In this document: one piece after another, positions 26,113 to 34,587 of the stretch
How the letters are laid out: every line of letters starts with the position of its first letter
Position numbering within the stretch: the first letter of the stretch is position 1
From: an uncultured Collinsella sp.
GTDB lineage: Bacteria; Actinomycetota; Coriobacteriia; Coriobacteriales; Coriobacteriaceae
Assembly (NCBI GenBank): GCA_900541675.1
Contig: UQKU01000004.1
Coordinates: forward strand, 35,445 to 99,444
DNA length: 64,000 bases
Direction of reading: 5' to 3'
Program-made: the position numbers and the translations under genes
The notes under the pieces: generated by a model
What the model saw: the letters and a program-made list of their open reading frames with translations, nothing else
Told to the model about the DNA's origin: nothing
The model's database searches: none

Positions 26113-26261
26113 AGTGCCTCCTTGGGCGCCCCACGCCGGCATGCGCGGCGATTCGTAAATCATTGCGATGAACTTAATCTATCACGGCTTCATGCCGTTG
26201 CGGCTGTGGCGGTCTATACTTAGACGAACTGCAACGTCCCGCTTCGCGAAAGGTCGCACCC

Positions 26262-27566
26262 ATGCAGACGATCTACCAGAAGATGGAAACCACCGAACTC
26301 GATGCCGCCATCGAGGCGCTCAAAGCCGAGGTCGCCGAGGTCAAGGCCAAGGGCCTGGCGCTCGACATGGCCCGCGGCAAGCCGTCGCCCTCCCAGGTGG
26401 ACATCTCTCGACCCATGCTCGATATCCTCAATGCCGATGCCGATCTGCACGACGGCAACGTCGACTGCTCAAACTACGGTTGCTTTGAGGGCATTCCCTC
26501 GGCGCGCAAGCTGGCGGGGGAGTTCCTGGGTTGCCCTGCCGAGCAGACGCTCGTACTGGGTTCGTCGAGCCTTCTGATCGAGCACGATATCGCCGGCATG
26601 TTTTGGCGCTGCGGTTCGTGCGGCAGCGAGCCTTGGGAGGCTTACGAGGCCGCGCACGACGGCAAGAAAGTCAAGTTCCTGTGCCCTGTTCCCGGCTACG
26701 ACCGTCACTTTGGCATCACCGCCGACCTGGGTATCGAGAATGTCCCCGTCGCGATGACCGATAATGGCCCCGACATGGACGAGATCGAGCGCCTCGTTGC
26801 CGCCGACGATTCCATCAAGGGTATCTGGTGCGTGCCCAAGTATTCCAACCCCACGGGCATCACCTTTAGCGAGGACACCGTGCGTCGCCTGGTCGAGATG
26901 CCCACGGCCGCGCCCGATTTCCGCATCTTCTGGGACAACGCCTACTGCGTGCACGACCTGTACGACGAGACCGACGAGCTCGCCAATATCTTCGACCTCG
27001 CTCGCGCGGCGGGCACCGAGGACCGCGTGGTGGCTTTTGCCTCGACGTCCAAGATTACCTTCCCGGGCGCCGGCATCGGCTTCATCGGTGCGAGCCCCGC
27101 GGTCATCGCTGAGTTCTCCAAGCGCCTGAAGGCCGGCCTCATCAGCGCCGACAAGCTCAACCAGCTGCGCCACGTGCGCTTCCTTCCCACCATCGAGGCG
27201 GTCAAGGAGCACATGAAAAAGCATGCCGAGTTCCTGCGTCCGCGCTTTGAGGCCGTTGAGCGCAAGCTCACCGAGGGCCTGGGCGATACGGGCTGTGCCA
27301 CCTGGACGCACCCCCGCGGCGGCTACTTTGTAAGCTTCGATGGTCCCGAGGGCTCGGCCCAGAAGGTCGCCGCGCTTTGCGCCGACCTGGGCGTCAAGCT
27401 CACGCCGGCCGGTGCCACCTGGCCCTATGGCAAGGATCCGCGCGATACCAACATCCGTATTGCGCCGAGCTATCCCACGGTCGAGGACCTGGAGGCCGCG
27501 CTCGACGTGCTGGTGCTGGCCGTTAAGCTTGTCGCTGCCGAGCTTGCTCGTGCCGAGCGCGCCTAA
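26262..27566 (+). CDS. PLP-dependent aminotransferase, PF12897 (MocR-like aspartate aminotransferase) type
   Basis: A fold-type I aminotransferase of 434 residues. The PLP lysine is in VAFASTSKITFPGAGIGF. Other landmarks are LDMARGKPSPSQVDISRPML, PVPGYDRHFGI, GIWCVPKYSNPTGIT (substrate/PLP contacts) and FWDNAYCVHDLY (the Asp and Tyr that hold the PLP ring). The spacing and CRY-like insertions match the PF12897 group, several members of which are aspartate aminotransferases. Substrate is therefore likely an acidic amino acid with 2-oxoglutarate, but this is inferred from family. It has its own ribosome site and stands as a single gene. Confidence 0.88.
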   Translation: MQTIYQKMETTELDAAIEALKAEVAEVKAKGLALDMARGKPSPSQVDISRPMLDILNADADLHDGNVDCSNYGCFEGIPSARKLAGEFLGCPAEQTLVLGSSSLLIEHDIAGMFWRCGSCGSEPWEAYEAAHDGKKVKFLCPVPGYDRHFGITADLGIENVPVAMTDNGPDMDEIERLVAADDSIKGIWCVPKYSNPTGITFSEDTVRRLVEMPTAAPDFRIFWDNAYCVHDLYDETDELANIFDLARAAGTEDRVVAFASTSKITFPGAGIGFIGASPAVIAEFSKRLKAGLISADKLNQLRHVRFLPTIEAVKEHMKKHAEFLRPRFEAVERKLTEGLGDTGCATWTHPRGGYFVSFDGPEGSAQKVAALCADLGVKLTPAGATWPYGKDPRDTNIRIAPSYPTVEDLEAALDVLVLAVKLVAAELARAERA

Positions 27567-27632
27567 CGCCTAGGGCCCCGCAAGTCCGCGCCCAGTACTA
27601 TCCGCACTTTCGATACGTAAAGGAGCGTATAC

Positions 27633-27947
27633 ATGGATTTGGGTATTTCCACCAACCCCACGCCGGAGATCTACACCATTAAGGTAACCGGCGAGATCGA
27701 TATCTCTAACGCCGATAGCCTGCGCAATGCTGTCGACCTGGCGCTCGAGCAGCCCACTGAGGCCGTTGAGCTCGATTTTGCCCAGGTGAGCTACATCGAT
27801 TCGACGGGCATTGGCGTGCTCGTGGGCGCCGCGCACCACGCGGTCGACCACGGTAAGCGCTTTAGCTGCACTAATGTGCAGCCCCAGGTGATGCGCGTGG
27901 TTCAGCTGCTGGGCGTCGACCAGGAGATTTCGATCACGGCGGCATAA
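27633..27947 (+). CDS. STAS-domain anti-sigma factor antagonist-like protein
   Basis: A 104-residue single STAS domain, like SpoIIAA/RsbV. The strand TIKVTGEIDISNADSLRNAV and the phosphorylatable Ser in SYIDSTGIGVLVGAAHHA are diagnostic. Such proteins release a sigma factor by binding an anti-sigma kinase, their Ser being phosphorylated by that kinase. No RsbW-like kinase or sigma gene is adjacent, so partners must lie elsewhere. AAAGGAG precedes the ATG. Confidence 0.9.
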   Translation: MDLGISTNPTPEIYTIKVTGEIDISNADSLRNAVDLALEQPTEAVELDFAQVSYIDSTGIGVLVGAAHHAVDHGKRFSCTNVQPQVMRVVQLLGVDQEISITAA

Positions 27948-27991
27948 TCTTTGCCCCCAAAAGGGCGTGCCGTTTGGCATATGTTTGTGAT

Positions 27992-28019
27992 GCGCTCGGA
28001 CGTTTTGGCGTCCGGGCGC
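27992..28019 (+). terminator. Hairpin after the STAS gene
   Basis: GCGCTCGGACG pairs with CGTCCGGGCGC (one G-U) around GTTTTGG-type loop bases. There is no long T run, so it is only a probable terminator. Confidence 0.5.
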
Positions 28020-28100
28020 TATACTTGACCGAATGAATAGACGAGTTCCGGCCGAATGGCGCGGTGCGGGCTCGACTCACATCGAGCCTTGGAGGTATGT

Positions 28101-28682
28101 GTGTTTGGTATTGGAGAGGGTGAGCTGGCAATCATCGTGGTCTTCGGCTTTTTGCTGTTTGGCCCGGATAAGCTCCCGCAGATGGGCCGCACGATCGGCC
28201 GTGCCATCCGTCAGTTCCGCGAGACGCAGGAAAAGATGACGGCCGTTGTTCAGTCCGAGATCATCGATCCGGTAAGCGAGGCTGCTTCGGCTCCGGTCAA
28301 GCCCAAGAAGGCTGCCGTCGATGACGATTCCGATGCGGACGATGATGCCGTCGAGACGGCCGCGCCCGCAAAGAAGGAGACCTTTGCCGAGCGCCGTGCC
28401 CGCCTTGCCGCCGAGAAGGCTGCGAGCGAGGGTGCCACCGAGGACGAAGGTATTGCCGAGGAGGCCAAGGGTGCAGAGCCTGCCGCCGCTGCTGCTGCCG
28501 CAGCCGAGCCCGAGCCTGCTGCAGAGCCGGAGCCCGAGCCCGAGCCGGCAGAGCCCACGACAGCTGACCTCTACGCCCGTCGTCCCCGTAAGCGCAAGGC
28601 TGTCGTCGACCAGCTCGCTCGCGAGCTCGAGGCCGAGGACGACGCCGCTGCCGCCGACGCCCCGAAGGGAGGCGATGAGTAA
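28101..28682 (+). CDS. tatA: Sec-independent translocase subunit TatA/TatB family
   Basis: A component of the twin-arginine export pore for folded proteins. GTG 28101 has GGAGG five bases upstream and gives the family N-terminus: short periplasmic residues, one membrane helix (ELAIIVVFGFLLFGPDKLPQ), the FGP hinge, then an amphipathic helix (MGRTIGRAIRQFRETQEKM). The C-terminal ~130 residues are an Ala/Glu/Pro-rich disordered tail with a long EPEP run, longer than in most TatA proteins. TatA and TatB cannot be separated with certainty. The stop overlaps the tatC start by one base (TAATG). Confidence 0.9.
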   Translation: MFGIGEGELAIIVVFGFLLFGPDKLPQMGRTIGRAIRQFRETQEKMTAVVQSEIIDPVSEAASAPVKPKKAAVDDDSDADDDAVETAAPAKKETFAERRARLAAEKAASEGATEDEGIAEEAKGAEPAAAAAAAAEPEPAAEPEPEPEPAEPTTADLYARRPRKRKAVVDQLARELEAEDDAAAADAPKGGDE

Positions 28683-29473
28683 TGCCTATCGGACCTGCGC
28701 GTATGCCGCTCTTCGATCACCTGGGAGAGCTCCGTCGCCGCCTGACCATCGTGGTCGTGTCGGTGTTCGCCGCCGCTATCGTGCTGTATTTCGCCACGCC
28801 TGTGGTGCTCGACATCCTGGAAGATCCCATCCGCTCCTTTGTGCCGGACGGTAAGTTCTACATCACTACCACGCTCGGCGGCTTTGGCTTGCGCTTCTCG
28901 CTGGCCATCAAGATGGCCGTGGTCATGTGCACGCCCATGATCATCTGGCAGATTCTGGCGTTTTTCCTGCCGGCGCTTCGCCCCAACGAGCGCAAGTGGG
29001 TCGTGCCCACGGTGCTCGCCTCGACGGTGCTGTTCTTCCTGGGTGCCATCTTCTGCTACTTCATCATCATTCCTGCGGGCTTTGAGTGGCTCATCGGCGA
29101 GACCTCGGCCGTCGCTACGGCACTGCCCGATCTGGAGAACTACGTCAACATGGAGCTGCTCTTTATGATCGGCTTTGGCGTGGCGTTTGAGCTGCCGCTC
29201 ATCATCTTCTATCTGTCCGTCTTCCACATCGTGTCCTACGCTGCTTTCCGCGGTGCCTGGCGTTATGTATACGTTGGCCTGCTTGTGGGTTCGGCTGTGA
29301 TCACGCCCGACGGCTCGCCCGTTACGCTGGGTCTCATGTATGGCGCCCTGCTCTCGCTCTACGAGATTTCGCTCGCCATCGCCCGTGTGGTCATTACCGC
29401 GCGCGAGGGCAAGGAGGGCCTGTTTGTGAGTCGTCTGGACCTGTTCTCGGACGATGAGGACGACGAGGAGTAA
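28682..29473 (+). CDS. tatC: Sec-independent translocase subunit TatC
   Basis: A polytopic membrane protein that recognises twin-arginine signal peptides. The 263 residues contain six hydrophobic helices. The family N-terminus FDHLGELRRRLTIVVV (the conserved H-x-x-E-L-R) is complete, and the periplasmic/helix region FYITTTLGGFGLRFSLAIKM, LRPNERKWVVP and GVAFELPLIIF match. The acidic C-terminus (DDEDDEE) is cytoplasmic. It is coupled to tatA; hypA follows after 6 bases, linking Tat export with NiFe-hydrogenase maturation. Confidence 0.96.
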   Translation: MPIGPARMPLFDHLGELRRRLTIVVVSVFAAAIVLYFATPVVLDILEDPIRSFVPDGKFYITTTLGGFGLRFSLAIKMAVVMCTPMIIWQILAFFLPALRPNERKWVVPTVLASTVLFFLGAIFCYFIIIPAGFEWLIGETSAVATALPDLENYVNMELLFMIGFGVAFELPLIIFYLSVFHIVSYAAFRGAWRYVYVGLLVGSAVITPDGSPVTLGLMYGALLSLYEISLAIARVVITAREGKEGLFVSRLDLFSDDEDDEE

Positions 29474-29479
29474 ATCGGT

Positions 29480-29836
29480 ATGCACGAGGTTGGCATTGTC
29501 AACGGCATACTCGATACAGTGATTCGCGCGGCGCGTGGGGCGGGGGCCTCGCGCGCCGTTTTGGTAACGCTGCGTATCGGGGATATGACCGAGGTCGTGC
29601 GCGAGGCGCTCGACTTTGCCTGGGAGACGTTTCGCGACGAGGACCCGCTCACGCGCGGCTGCGAGCTTGCCGTGGAGGAGGTCCATCCACAAAGCGAGTG
29701 CCTGGACTGCGGCGAGGTCTTTGATCACGACCGTTTCCATTGTCGCTGTCCCCAGTGTGGCGGCTCCAACGTGCGTCTGCTGCACGGCCGCGAACTCGAC
29801 ATCGCAAGTATCGAGATCGAGACCCCCGACGATTAG
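29480..29836 (+). CDS. hypA: Hydrogenase nickel-insertion protein HypA
   Basis: Delivers nickel with HypB to the large subunit of NiFe hydrogenase (or to urease). The 118-residue protein starts MHEVGIVNGIL, where His2 and Glu3 are the nickel site. The zinc domain has two CxxC pairs (CLDCGEV and CPQCGG). It lies directly after tatC and before hypB. No hydrogenase structural gene is in the window, so the target enzyme is elsewhere. Confidence 0.95.
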   Translation: MHEVGIVNGILDTVIRAARGAGASRAVLVTLRIGDMTEVVREALDFAWETFRDEDPLTRGCELAVEEVHPQSECLDCGEVFDHDRFHCRCPQCGGSNVRLLHGRELDIASIEIETPDD

Positions 29837-29890
29837 CCCGCCAGCAACCTGGGGACGGGGTATAAATGGTAGAAGTAAGGAGCGCCGAGT

Positions 29891-30574
29891 ATGGCCGAGA
29901 AAACGATTGATATCGCGTCGCCGATCCTGTCGCGCAACGAGCGCCTGGCAGATCAGCTGCGTCAGCGATTTAATGAGACAAACACCTACGTGATCAACGT
30001 CTTGTCGAGCCCCGGCTCGGGTAAGACAACAACGATTCTGGGCACCAACGAGCGCCTGCGCGACAAGGCCGGCTTGCGCTGCGCCGTCATCGAAGGCGAT
30101 ATCGCCTCGGACGTCGACGCCATCACCATGAAGGAAGCCGGCATGCCTGCCATCCAGATCAACACGGGCGGCCTGTGCCACCTCGAGGGCAACATGATCA
30201 TGGAGGCCGTTGACGCGTTCGACCAGGCCGTGGGTCTGGAAAACATCGACGTCATCTTTATCGAAAACGTGGGTAACCTGGTCTGCCCAGTCGACTTTGA
30301 CCTGGGCGAAAACCTGTCCATCATGATTCTCTCGGTGCCCGAGGGCGACGACAAGCCCATCAAGTACCCGGGCATCTTTCAGCACGCCGGCGCGCAGCTG
30401 CTCAACAAGGTCGATGTGGCCCCGGCTTTCGATTTTGACATGGATAGGTATACTAAGACACTCGATGACCTCAATCCGCAGGCGCCGCGGTTTGCCGTGA
30501 GCGCGCGCAAGGGCGAGGGCATGGATGCCTGGTGCGATTGGCTCATCGGGCAGATTGAGCAAGCAAGGGCGTAA
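29891..30574 (+). CDS. hypB: Hydrogenase nickel-incorporation GTPase HypB
   Basis: A SIMIBI-class GTPase that powers nickel insertion. Of 227 residues, the P-loop is NVLSSPGSGKTTT, switch regions include VIEGDIASDVDA and FIENVGNLVCP, and the base-recognition motif is LNKVDVAP. The N-terminus is short and lacks both the His-rich nickel-storage stretch and the CXXCGC motif of some HypB proteins, so only the G-domain metal site remains. It starts 54 bases after hypA and is probably in the same operon. Confidence 0.95.
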   Translation: MAEKTIDIASPILSRNERLADQLRQRFNETNTYVINVLSSPGSGKTTTILGTNERLRDKAGLRCAVIEGDIASDVDAITMKEAGMPAIQINTGGLCHLEGNMIMEAVDAFDQAVGLENIDVIFIENVGNLVCPVDFDLGENLSIMILSVPEGDDKPIKYPGIFQHAGAQLLNKVDVAPAFDFDMDRYTKTLDDLNPQAPRFAVSARKGEGMDAWCDWLIGQIEQARA

Positions 30575-30628
30575 GTCGGCCGCCATACGGGCGGGCGTAG
30601 CCGCAGAGATACGAGATAGGAGCCTCTT

Positions 30629-33223
30629 TTGAAGCTCATCATCGCCGAGAAAAACGACGCCGCGCGTCAGATTGCCGAGCGTCTGTCCACGGGCAAGCCC
30701 AAAAAGGACAAGGTGTACAACACCGCCATCTACCGTTTTGAGTGGAAGGGCGAGGAGTGCGTGACCATCGGCCTTGCCGGTCACATCCTAGCGCCCGATT
30801 TTTGCGACAGCGTGCTGTTCGATAAAAAGCTGGGCTGGTATTCGGTCACCGAGGACGGCGAGATGCTGCCGGCCGACATACCCGATGGCCTGGCGCGTCC
30901 GCCCTACGACACCAAGCGCAAGCCGTTTCTTGCCGATGGCATCTCAATCAAGGGCTGGAAACTCGAGAGCCTGCCTTACCTCACCTGGGCGCCCGTCATT
31001 AAGCTACCGGCCGAGAAGGAACTCATTCGTTCGCTCAAGAACCTCGCCAAGAAGTCCGACAGTGTCATCATCGCCACGGACTTCGATCGCGAGGGCGAGC
31101 TGATCGGTTCGGACGCCCTCAACAAGGTGCGCGAGGTTGCGCCCGACCTGCCGGTCGCCCGCGCCCAGTATTCTTCGTTTACCAAGGCCGAGATCACGCA
31201 GGCCTTCGATAATCTCGTCTCGCTCGACCAGAATCTGGCCGACGCCGGCGAGAGCCGCCAGCACATCGACCTCATTTGGGGTGCGGTGCTCACGCGCTAC
31301 CTGACGCTCGCCAAGTTTGGCGGCTTTGGTAACGTGCGCTCTGCCGGCCGTGTGCAGGCGCCGACGCTTGCCCTGGTGGTCGAGCGCGAGCGCGAGCGCA
31401 TGGCGTTTGTGCCCGAGGACTATTGGCAGATCCGCGGCATGGGCGCCGCACAGGGTGCTGCCGAGGACGACCGCTTTAAGATTGCGCACAAGACGGCGCG
31501 CTTTACCGACAAGGATGCTGCTGAGGCGGCGTACGGCCACGTTGACGGCGTTGCGACGGCAACCGTCGCCGCGGTGACCAAGCGTTCGCGCAAGCAGCAG
31601 CCGCCCACGCCGTTTGCGACCACCTCGCTGCAGGCTGCCGCCGCAGCCGAGGGCATCTCACCTGCGCGTACCATGCGCATCGCCGAGTCCCTCTACATGG
31701 CCGGTCTCATCAGCTACCCGCGTGTCGACAATACCGTGTACCCTGCGACGCTCGATCTGGGCGCCGTGGTGAGCGACCTTGCAAAGATCAACCCGGCGCT
31801 GGCGCCCGTGTGCAAAAAGGTGCTCGCCGGCCCCATGAAGCCCACGCGCGGCAAAGTCGAAACCACCGACCACCCGCCTATCTATCCCACGGGCGAGGGC
31901 GATCCGTCCGCGCTCGACGGTGGCCAGCGCAAGCTCTACGACCTCATCGCCCGTCGCTTCCTGGCAACGCTCATGGGTCCCGCGACCATCGAGAACACCA
32001 AGCTCGAGCTCGACGTCAATGCTGAGCCGTTCGTGGCTTCGGGCGATGTGCTCGTGACCCCGGGTTTCCGTGAGGCGTATCCGTATGGACTCAAGCGCGA
32101 CGAGCAGATGCCGCCGCTGGAGCAGGGCGATGCGGTCGACGTGTTCGACATTAAGCTCGAGGCCAAGCAGACCGAGCCGCCCGCACGCTACAGCCAGGGC
32201 AAGCTCGTGCAGGAGATGGAAAAGCGCGGCCTGGGCACCAAGTCCACGCGCGCGAGCATCATCGAGCGCCTGTACGCCGTGCGCTATCTCAAAAACGATC
32301 CCGTGGAGCCGAGCCAGCTGGGCATCGCCATCATCGATGCACTGTCGCAGTTTGCCCCGCGCATCACGAGCCCCGATATGACCAGCGAGCTCGACGGCGA
32401 CATGACCCGCGTGGAGCGCGGCGAGGACACCGAAGAGCATGTCGTGACGCACTCGCGCGCGCTGCTGGCCGGTGTGCTCGACGAGCTGCTCAAGCATACG
32501 CAGGAACTGGGCGATGCTATCAGCGACGCCGTCACGGCCGATGCGCGCGTGGGCGCCTGCCCCAAGTGCGGCAAGGACTTGGTTATGAAGACGAGCGCCA
32601 AGACCCGCGGCAGCTTTATCGGCTGCATGGGCTGGCCCGACTGCGACGTGACCTATCCGGTGCCGAGCGGCGTCAAGGTGAGCCCGCTCGAGGGCGAGGC
32701 TGCTGTGTGCCCCGAATGCGGTGCGCCGCGCATTAAGTGCCAGCCGTTCCGCCAAAAGGCTTTCGAGATTTGCGTGAACCCCACATGCCCCACCAACTAC
32801 GAGCCTGACCTTAAGGTGGGCGAGTGCAAGGTGTGCGCCGAGGCAGGACGCCATGGCGACCTGATCGCACACAAGAGCGAGAAGAGCGGCAAGCGCTTTA
32901 TCCGCTGCACCAACTATGACGACTGCGGCGTGAGCTATCCGCTGCCGGCGCGTGGCAAGCTCGAGGCGACGGGCGAGACCTGCCCCGAGTGCGGCGCCCC
33001 CATCGTGGTGGTCAACACCGCGCGCGGCCCGTGGCGCATCTGCGTGAACATGGACTGCCCGACCAAGGAGAAGAAGCCCGCCCGCGGCCGCAAGACCACG
33101 ACCAAGGCGAGCGCGGCGAAGAAGACCTCGACTGCGAAGAAGACGACGGCTAAGAAAGCCACTGCCGCCAAGAAGACGACCGCGAAGAAGTCGACTGCCA
33201 AGAAAGCAGCCGCCGACAAGTAA
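30629..33223 (+). CDS. topA: Type IA DNA topoisomerase with archaeal-like core
   Basis: Relaxes negative supercoils by transient single-strand cleavage. The start is TTG 30629 with TAGGAG 7 bases upstream. The TOPRIM domain begins MKLIIAEKNDAARQIAERL and has ATDFDREGELIG (acidic metal triad). The active Tyr is in YMAGLISYPRVDNTVYP, where Val replaces the usual Thr of the Y-x-R-T-D motif. After the core come four Cys4 zinc ribbons (e.g. CPKCGKDLVM, CPECGAPRIKC, CKVCAEAG, CPECGAPIVV) and a Lys/Ala/Thr-rich basic tail of ~50 residues. The N-terminus is closer to archaeal topoisomerases than to E. coli TopA; whether it is the only type I enzyme cannot be told. Confidence 0.9.
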   Translation: MKLIIAEKNDAARQIAERLSTGKPKKDKVYNTAIYRFEWKGEECVTIGLAGHILAPDFCDSVLFDKKLGWYSVTEDGEMLPADIPDGLARPPYDTKRKPFLADGISIKGWKLESLPYLTWAPVIKLPAEKELIRSLKNLAKKSDSVIIATDFDREGELIGSDALNKVREVAPDLPVARAQYSSFTKAEITQAFDNLVSLDQNLADAGESRQHIDLIWGAVLTRYLTLAKFGGFGNVRSAGRVQAPTLALVVERERERMAFVPEDYWQIRGMGAAQGAAEDDRFKIAHKTARFTDKDAAEAAYGHVDGVATATVAAVTKRSRKQQPPTPFATTSLQAAAAAEGISPARTMRIAESLYMAGLISYPRVDNTVYPATLDLGAVVSDLAKINPALAPVCKKVLAGPMKPTRGKVETTDHPPIYPTGEGDPSALDGGQRKLYDLIARRFLATLMGPATIENTKLELDVNAEPFVASGDVLVTPGFREAYPYGLKRDEQMPPLEQGDAVDVFDIKLEAKQTEPPARYSQGKLVQEMEKRGLGTKSTRASIIERLYAVRYLKNDPVEPSQLGIAIIDALSQFAPRITSPDMTSELDGDMTRVERGEDTEEHVVTHSRALLAGVLDELLKHTQELGDAISDAVTADARVGACPKCGKDLVMKTSAKTRGSFIGCMGWPDCDVTYPVPSGVKVSPLEGEAAVCPECGAPRIKCQPFRQKAFEICVNPTCPTNYEPDLKVGECKVCAEAGRHGDLIAHKSEKSGKRFIRCTNYDDCGVSYPLPARGKLEATGETCPECGAPIVVVNTARGPWRICVNMDCPTKEKKPARGRKTTTKASAAKKTSTAKKTTAKKATAAKKTTAKKSTAKKAAADK

Positions 33224-33252
33224 CGGCGCAGTCGAAACATTGCCCAAAAAAC

Positions 33253-33285
33253 GAGCGAGGGTCCCATGATCCTCGCTCTTTTTTT
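33253..33285 (+). terminator. Terminator after topoisomerase gene
   Basis: GAGCGAGG pairs with CCTCGCTC, followed by at least seven T residues. Confidence 0.92.
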
Positions 33286-33287
33286 GA

Positions 33288-33346
33288 CCGGCAGTTAGGG
33301 ACATTCCTTTTTCTGCCGGCAGTTTAGGAACGTCCCTAACTGCCGG
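33288..33346. repeat. GGGAC-type inverted repeat
   Basis: Perfect 14-bp arms (CCGGCAGTTAGGGA and its complement) with ACATTCC/GGAACGT continuing the symmetry and a central CTGCCGGCAG. It follows the terminator directly. Confidence 0.75.
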
Positions 33347-33364
33347 CTCGGAAACGACAAGGCG

Positions 33365-34348
33365 TTAGTTCACTTCGACGGGTTTGGCGCCGGGATAGCG
33401 CTCCTCAAAGTCTAGGCGGTACTTATTGTCATTGGTGCCCGCCACGTTGTCGCGCGACAGCGGCGCCACGATCTCGTTCTTATGGTCCGCGGGCTTTGCG
33501 TACTTCAAGCTGATCTCCCAGGCATCGCAGATCGCATCGATGCGGTGATCCAGGTCGTCGTACAGAGCAATGATGTCCTTCCACGAGCTGTAGTTCTTAG
33601 AGCTTGTGGGGACGTCCAGGTCCTCGACAATGTCGTAATACTGCTCGATGGTGTCCTCCGTGCGCTCGGCGACGTCAGCGAGATTTTGACGGGTGGTACG
33701 ATCCTCTTCCAGATAGCTGCCATTAAACGTCTCTGCGCAGGCACGGACCTGGCTATCGAGATCTTCCAGCAGGTCGTAGTATTCACTCAGGCGACGGTAG
33801 AGGTTCTGTTCGGAGAGGCTTGCTTCGCCGCCATCCTCGTCGTCATCGTCATCATCGTCGTACAGGCTGTTGGGATTGCCGAGAGGCTTTGGATCATCGT
33901 CGTCGACGTCATGGTGCAGCTTAGCTACCTCGGCAGTCGTCTGCGTAGCGGAGTTGTCGAACGGCTTGATCACAAAAAAGATGACCAAGGCGATGATGAT
34001 TGCCAACAGCACAACGATAACGGCGACAAGCGCCCTGGTAGCGCTCTTTTTTGCGGCGGGGGCCTGCGGTGAACCAGACGCGTATGTAGACGCCGGTTGC
34101 TGTTGGGGCGGGGTGTCCGCGACGGGTATGCGCTGCGTCGTTTCGACCGCTGCAGGGCCGGCGGCGGGGTCGGGGCGATAGGCGAGGGGGTCGTCCGGCT
34201 TAGCTTGCGGCGTATCGAGGGAGCCGGTCTTCTCAAACGCGGGTTGGCCATTGCTTCCGGTTGTCTGCTCAACGGGTGCACCGCACGAGGTGCAGAACTT
34301 GGCATCATCTGCAAGAAGCTTGCCGCACGAGGCGCAATACCGAGACAT
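33365..34348 (-). CDS. Zinc-ribbon membrane protein of unknown function
   Basis: A 327-residue protein, starting at ATG 34348 with GAAAGGAG upstream. The N-terminus is a zinc ribbon (YCASCGKLLADDAKFCTSCG), followed by a Pro/Gln/Ala-rich linker, a single membrane helix at about 105-130 (LVAVIVVLLAIIIALVIFFV), and an extracytoplasmic region with a run of acidic residues (DDDDDDDE) and predicted helices. The arrangement zinc ribbon-linker-helix-exterior domain is common among Gram-positive stress or envelope proteins, but no specific family is recognised beyond the ribbon. It is transcribed alone, convergent with the topoisomerase gene. Confidence 0.8.
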   Translation of the reverse strand: MSRYCASCGKLLADDAKFCTSCGAPVEQTTGSNGQPAFEKTGSLDTPQAKPDDPLAYRPDPAAGPAAVETTQRIPVADTPPQQQPASTYASGSPQAPAAKKSATRALVAVIVVLLAIIIALVIFFVIKPFDNSATQTTAEVAKLHHDVDDDDPKPLGNPNSLYDDDDDDDEDGGEASLSEQNLYRRLSEYYDLLEDLDSQVRACAETFNGSYLEEDRTTRQNLADVAERTEDTIEQYYDIVEDLDVPTSSKNYSSWKDIIALYDDLDHRIDAICDAWEISLKYAKPADHKNEIVAPLSRDNVAGTNDNKYRLDFEERYPGAKPVEVN

Positions 34349-34416
34349 TGCCACTCCTTTCGCCACGTTTCAAATCAATACGACGATTATACCCAGCGTC
34401 CAAAAGTCCCCATCAT

Positions 34417-34485
34417 AAGTTGCGGTGAAATAGGGACTGTTTGGCGGTCTCAGAGCTTCAATCAGTCCCTATTTCACCGCAACTT
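34417..34485. repeat. Perfect 23-bp inverted repeat, GGGAC type
   Basis: Arms 34417-34439 and 34463-34485 are exact complements (AAGTTGCGGTGAAATAGGGA plus CTG) around a 23-nt loop. The long intergenic gap between the divergent zinc-ribbon gene and tmk also holds GGGGAC at 34504. Confidence 0.85.
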
Positions 34486-34587
34486 TGGAAAGACACCTTT
34501 AGCCATTGGGGACGCGCCGAGCACTGGGGTATCATGGCTTGGTTGATATATCTGCATTTACGCGCCTTGTAGGAAGGGGCTGCGCTC

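Noticed and set aside
26113..26163. Longer start for the small protein at 25858
   Set aside because: The internal ATG at 26112 has a perfect AGGAGG; the longer form has none.
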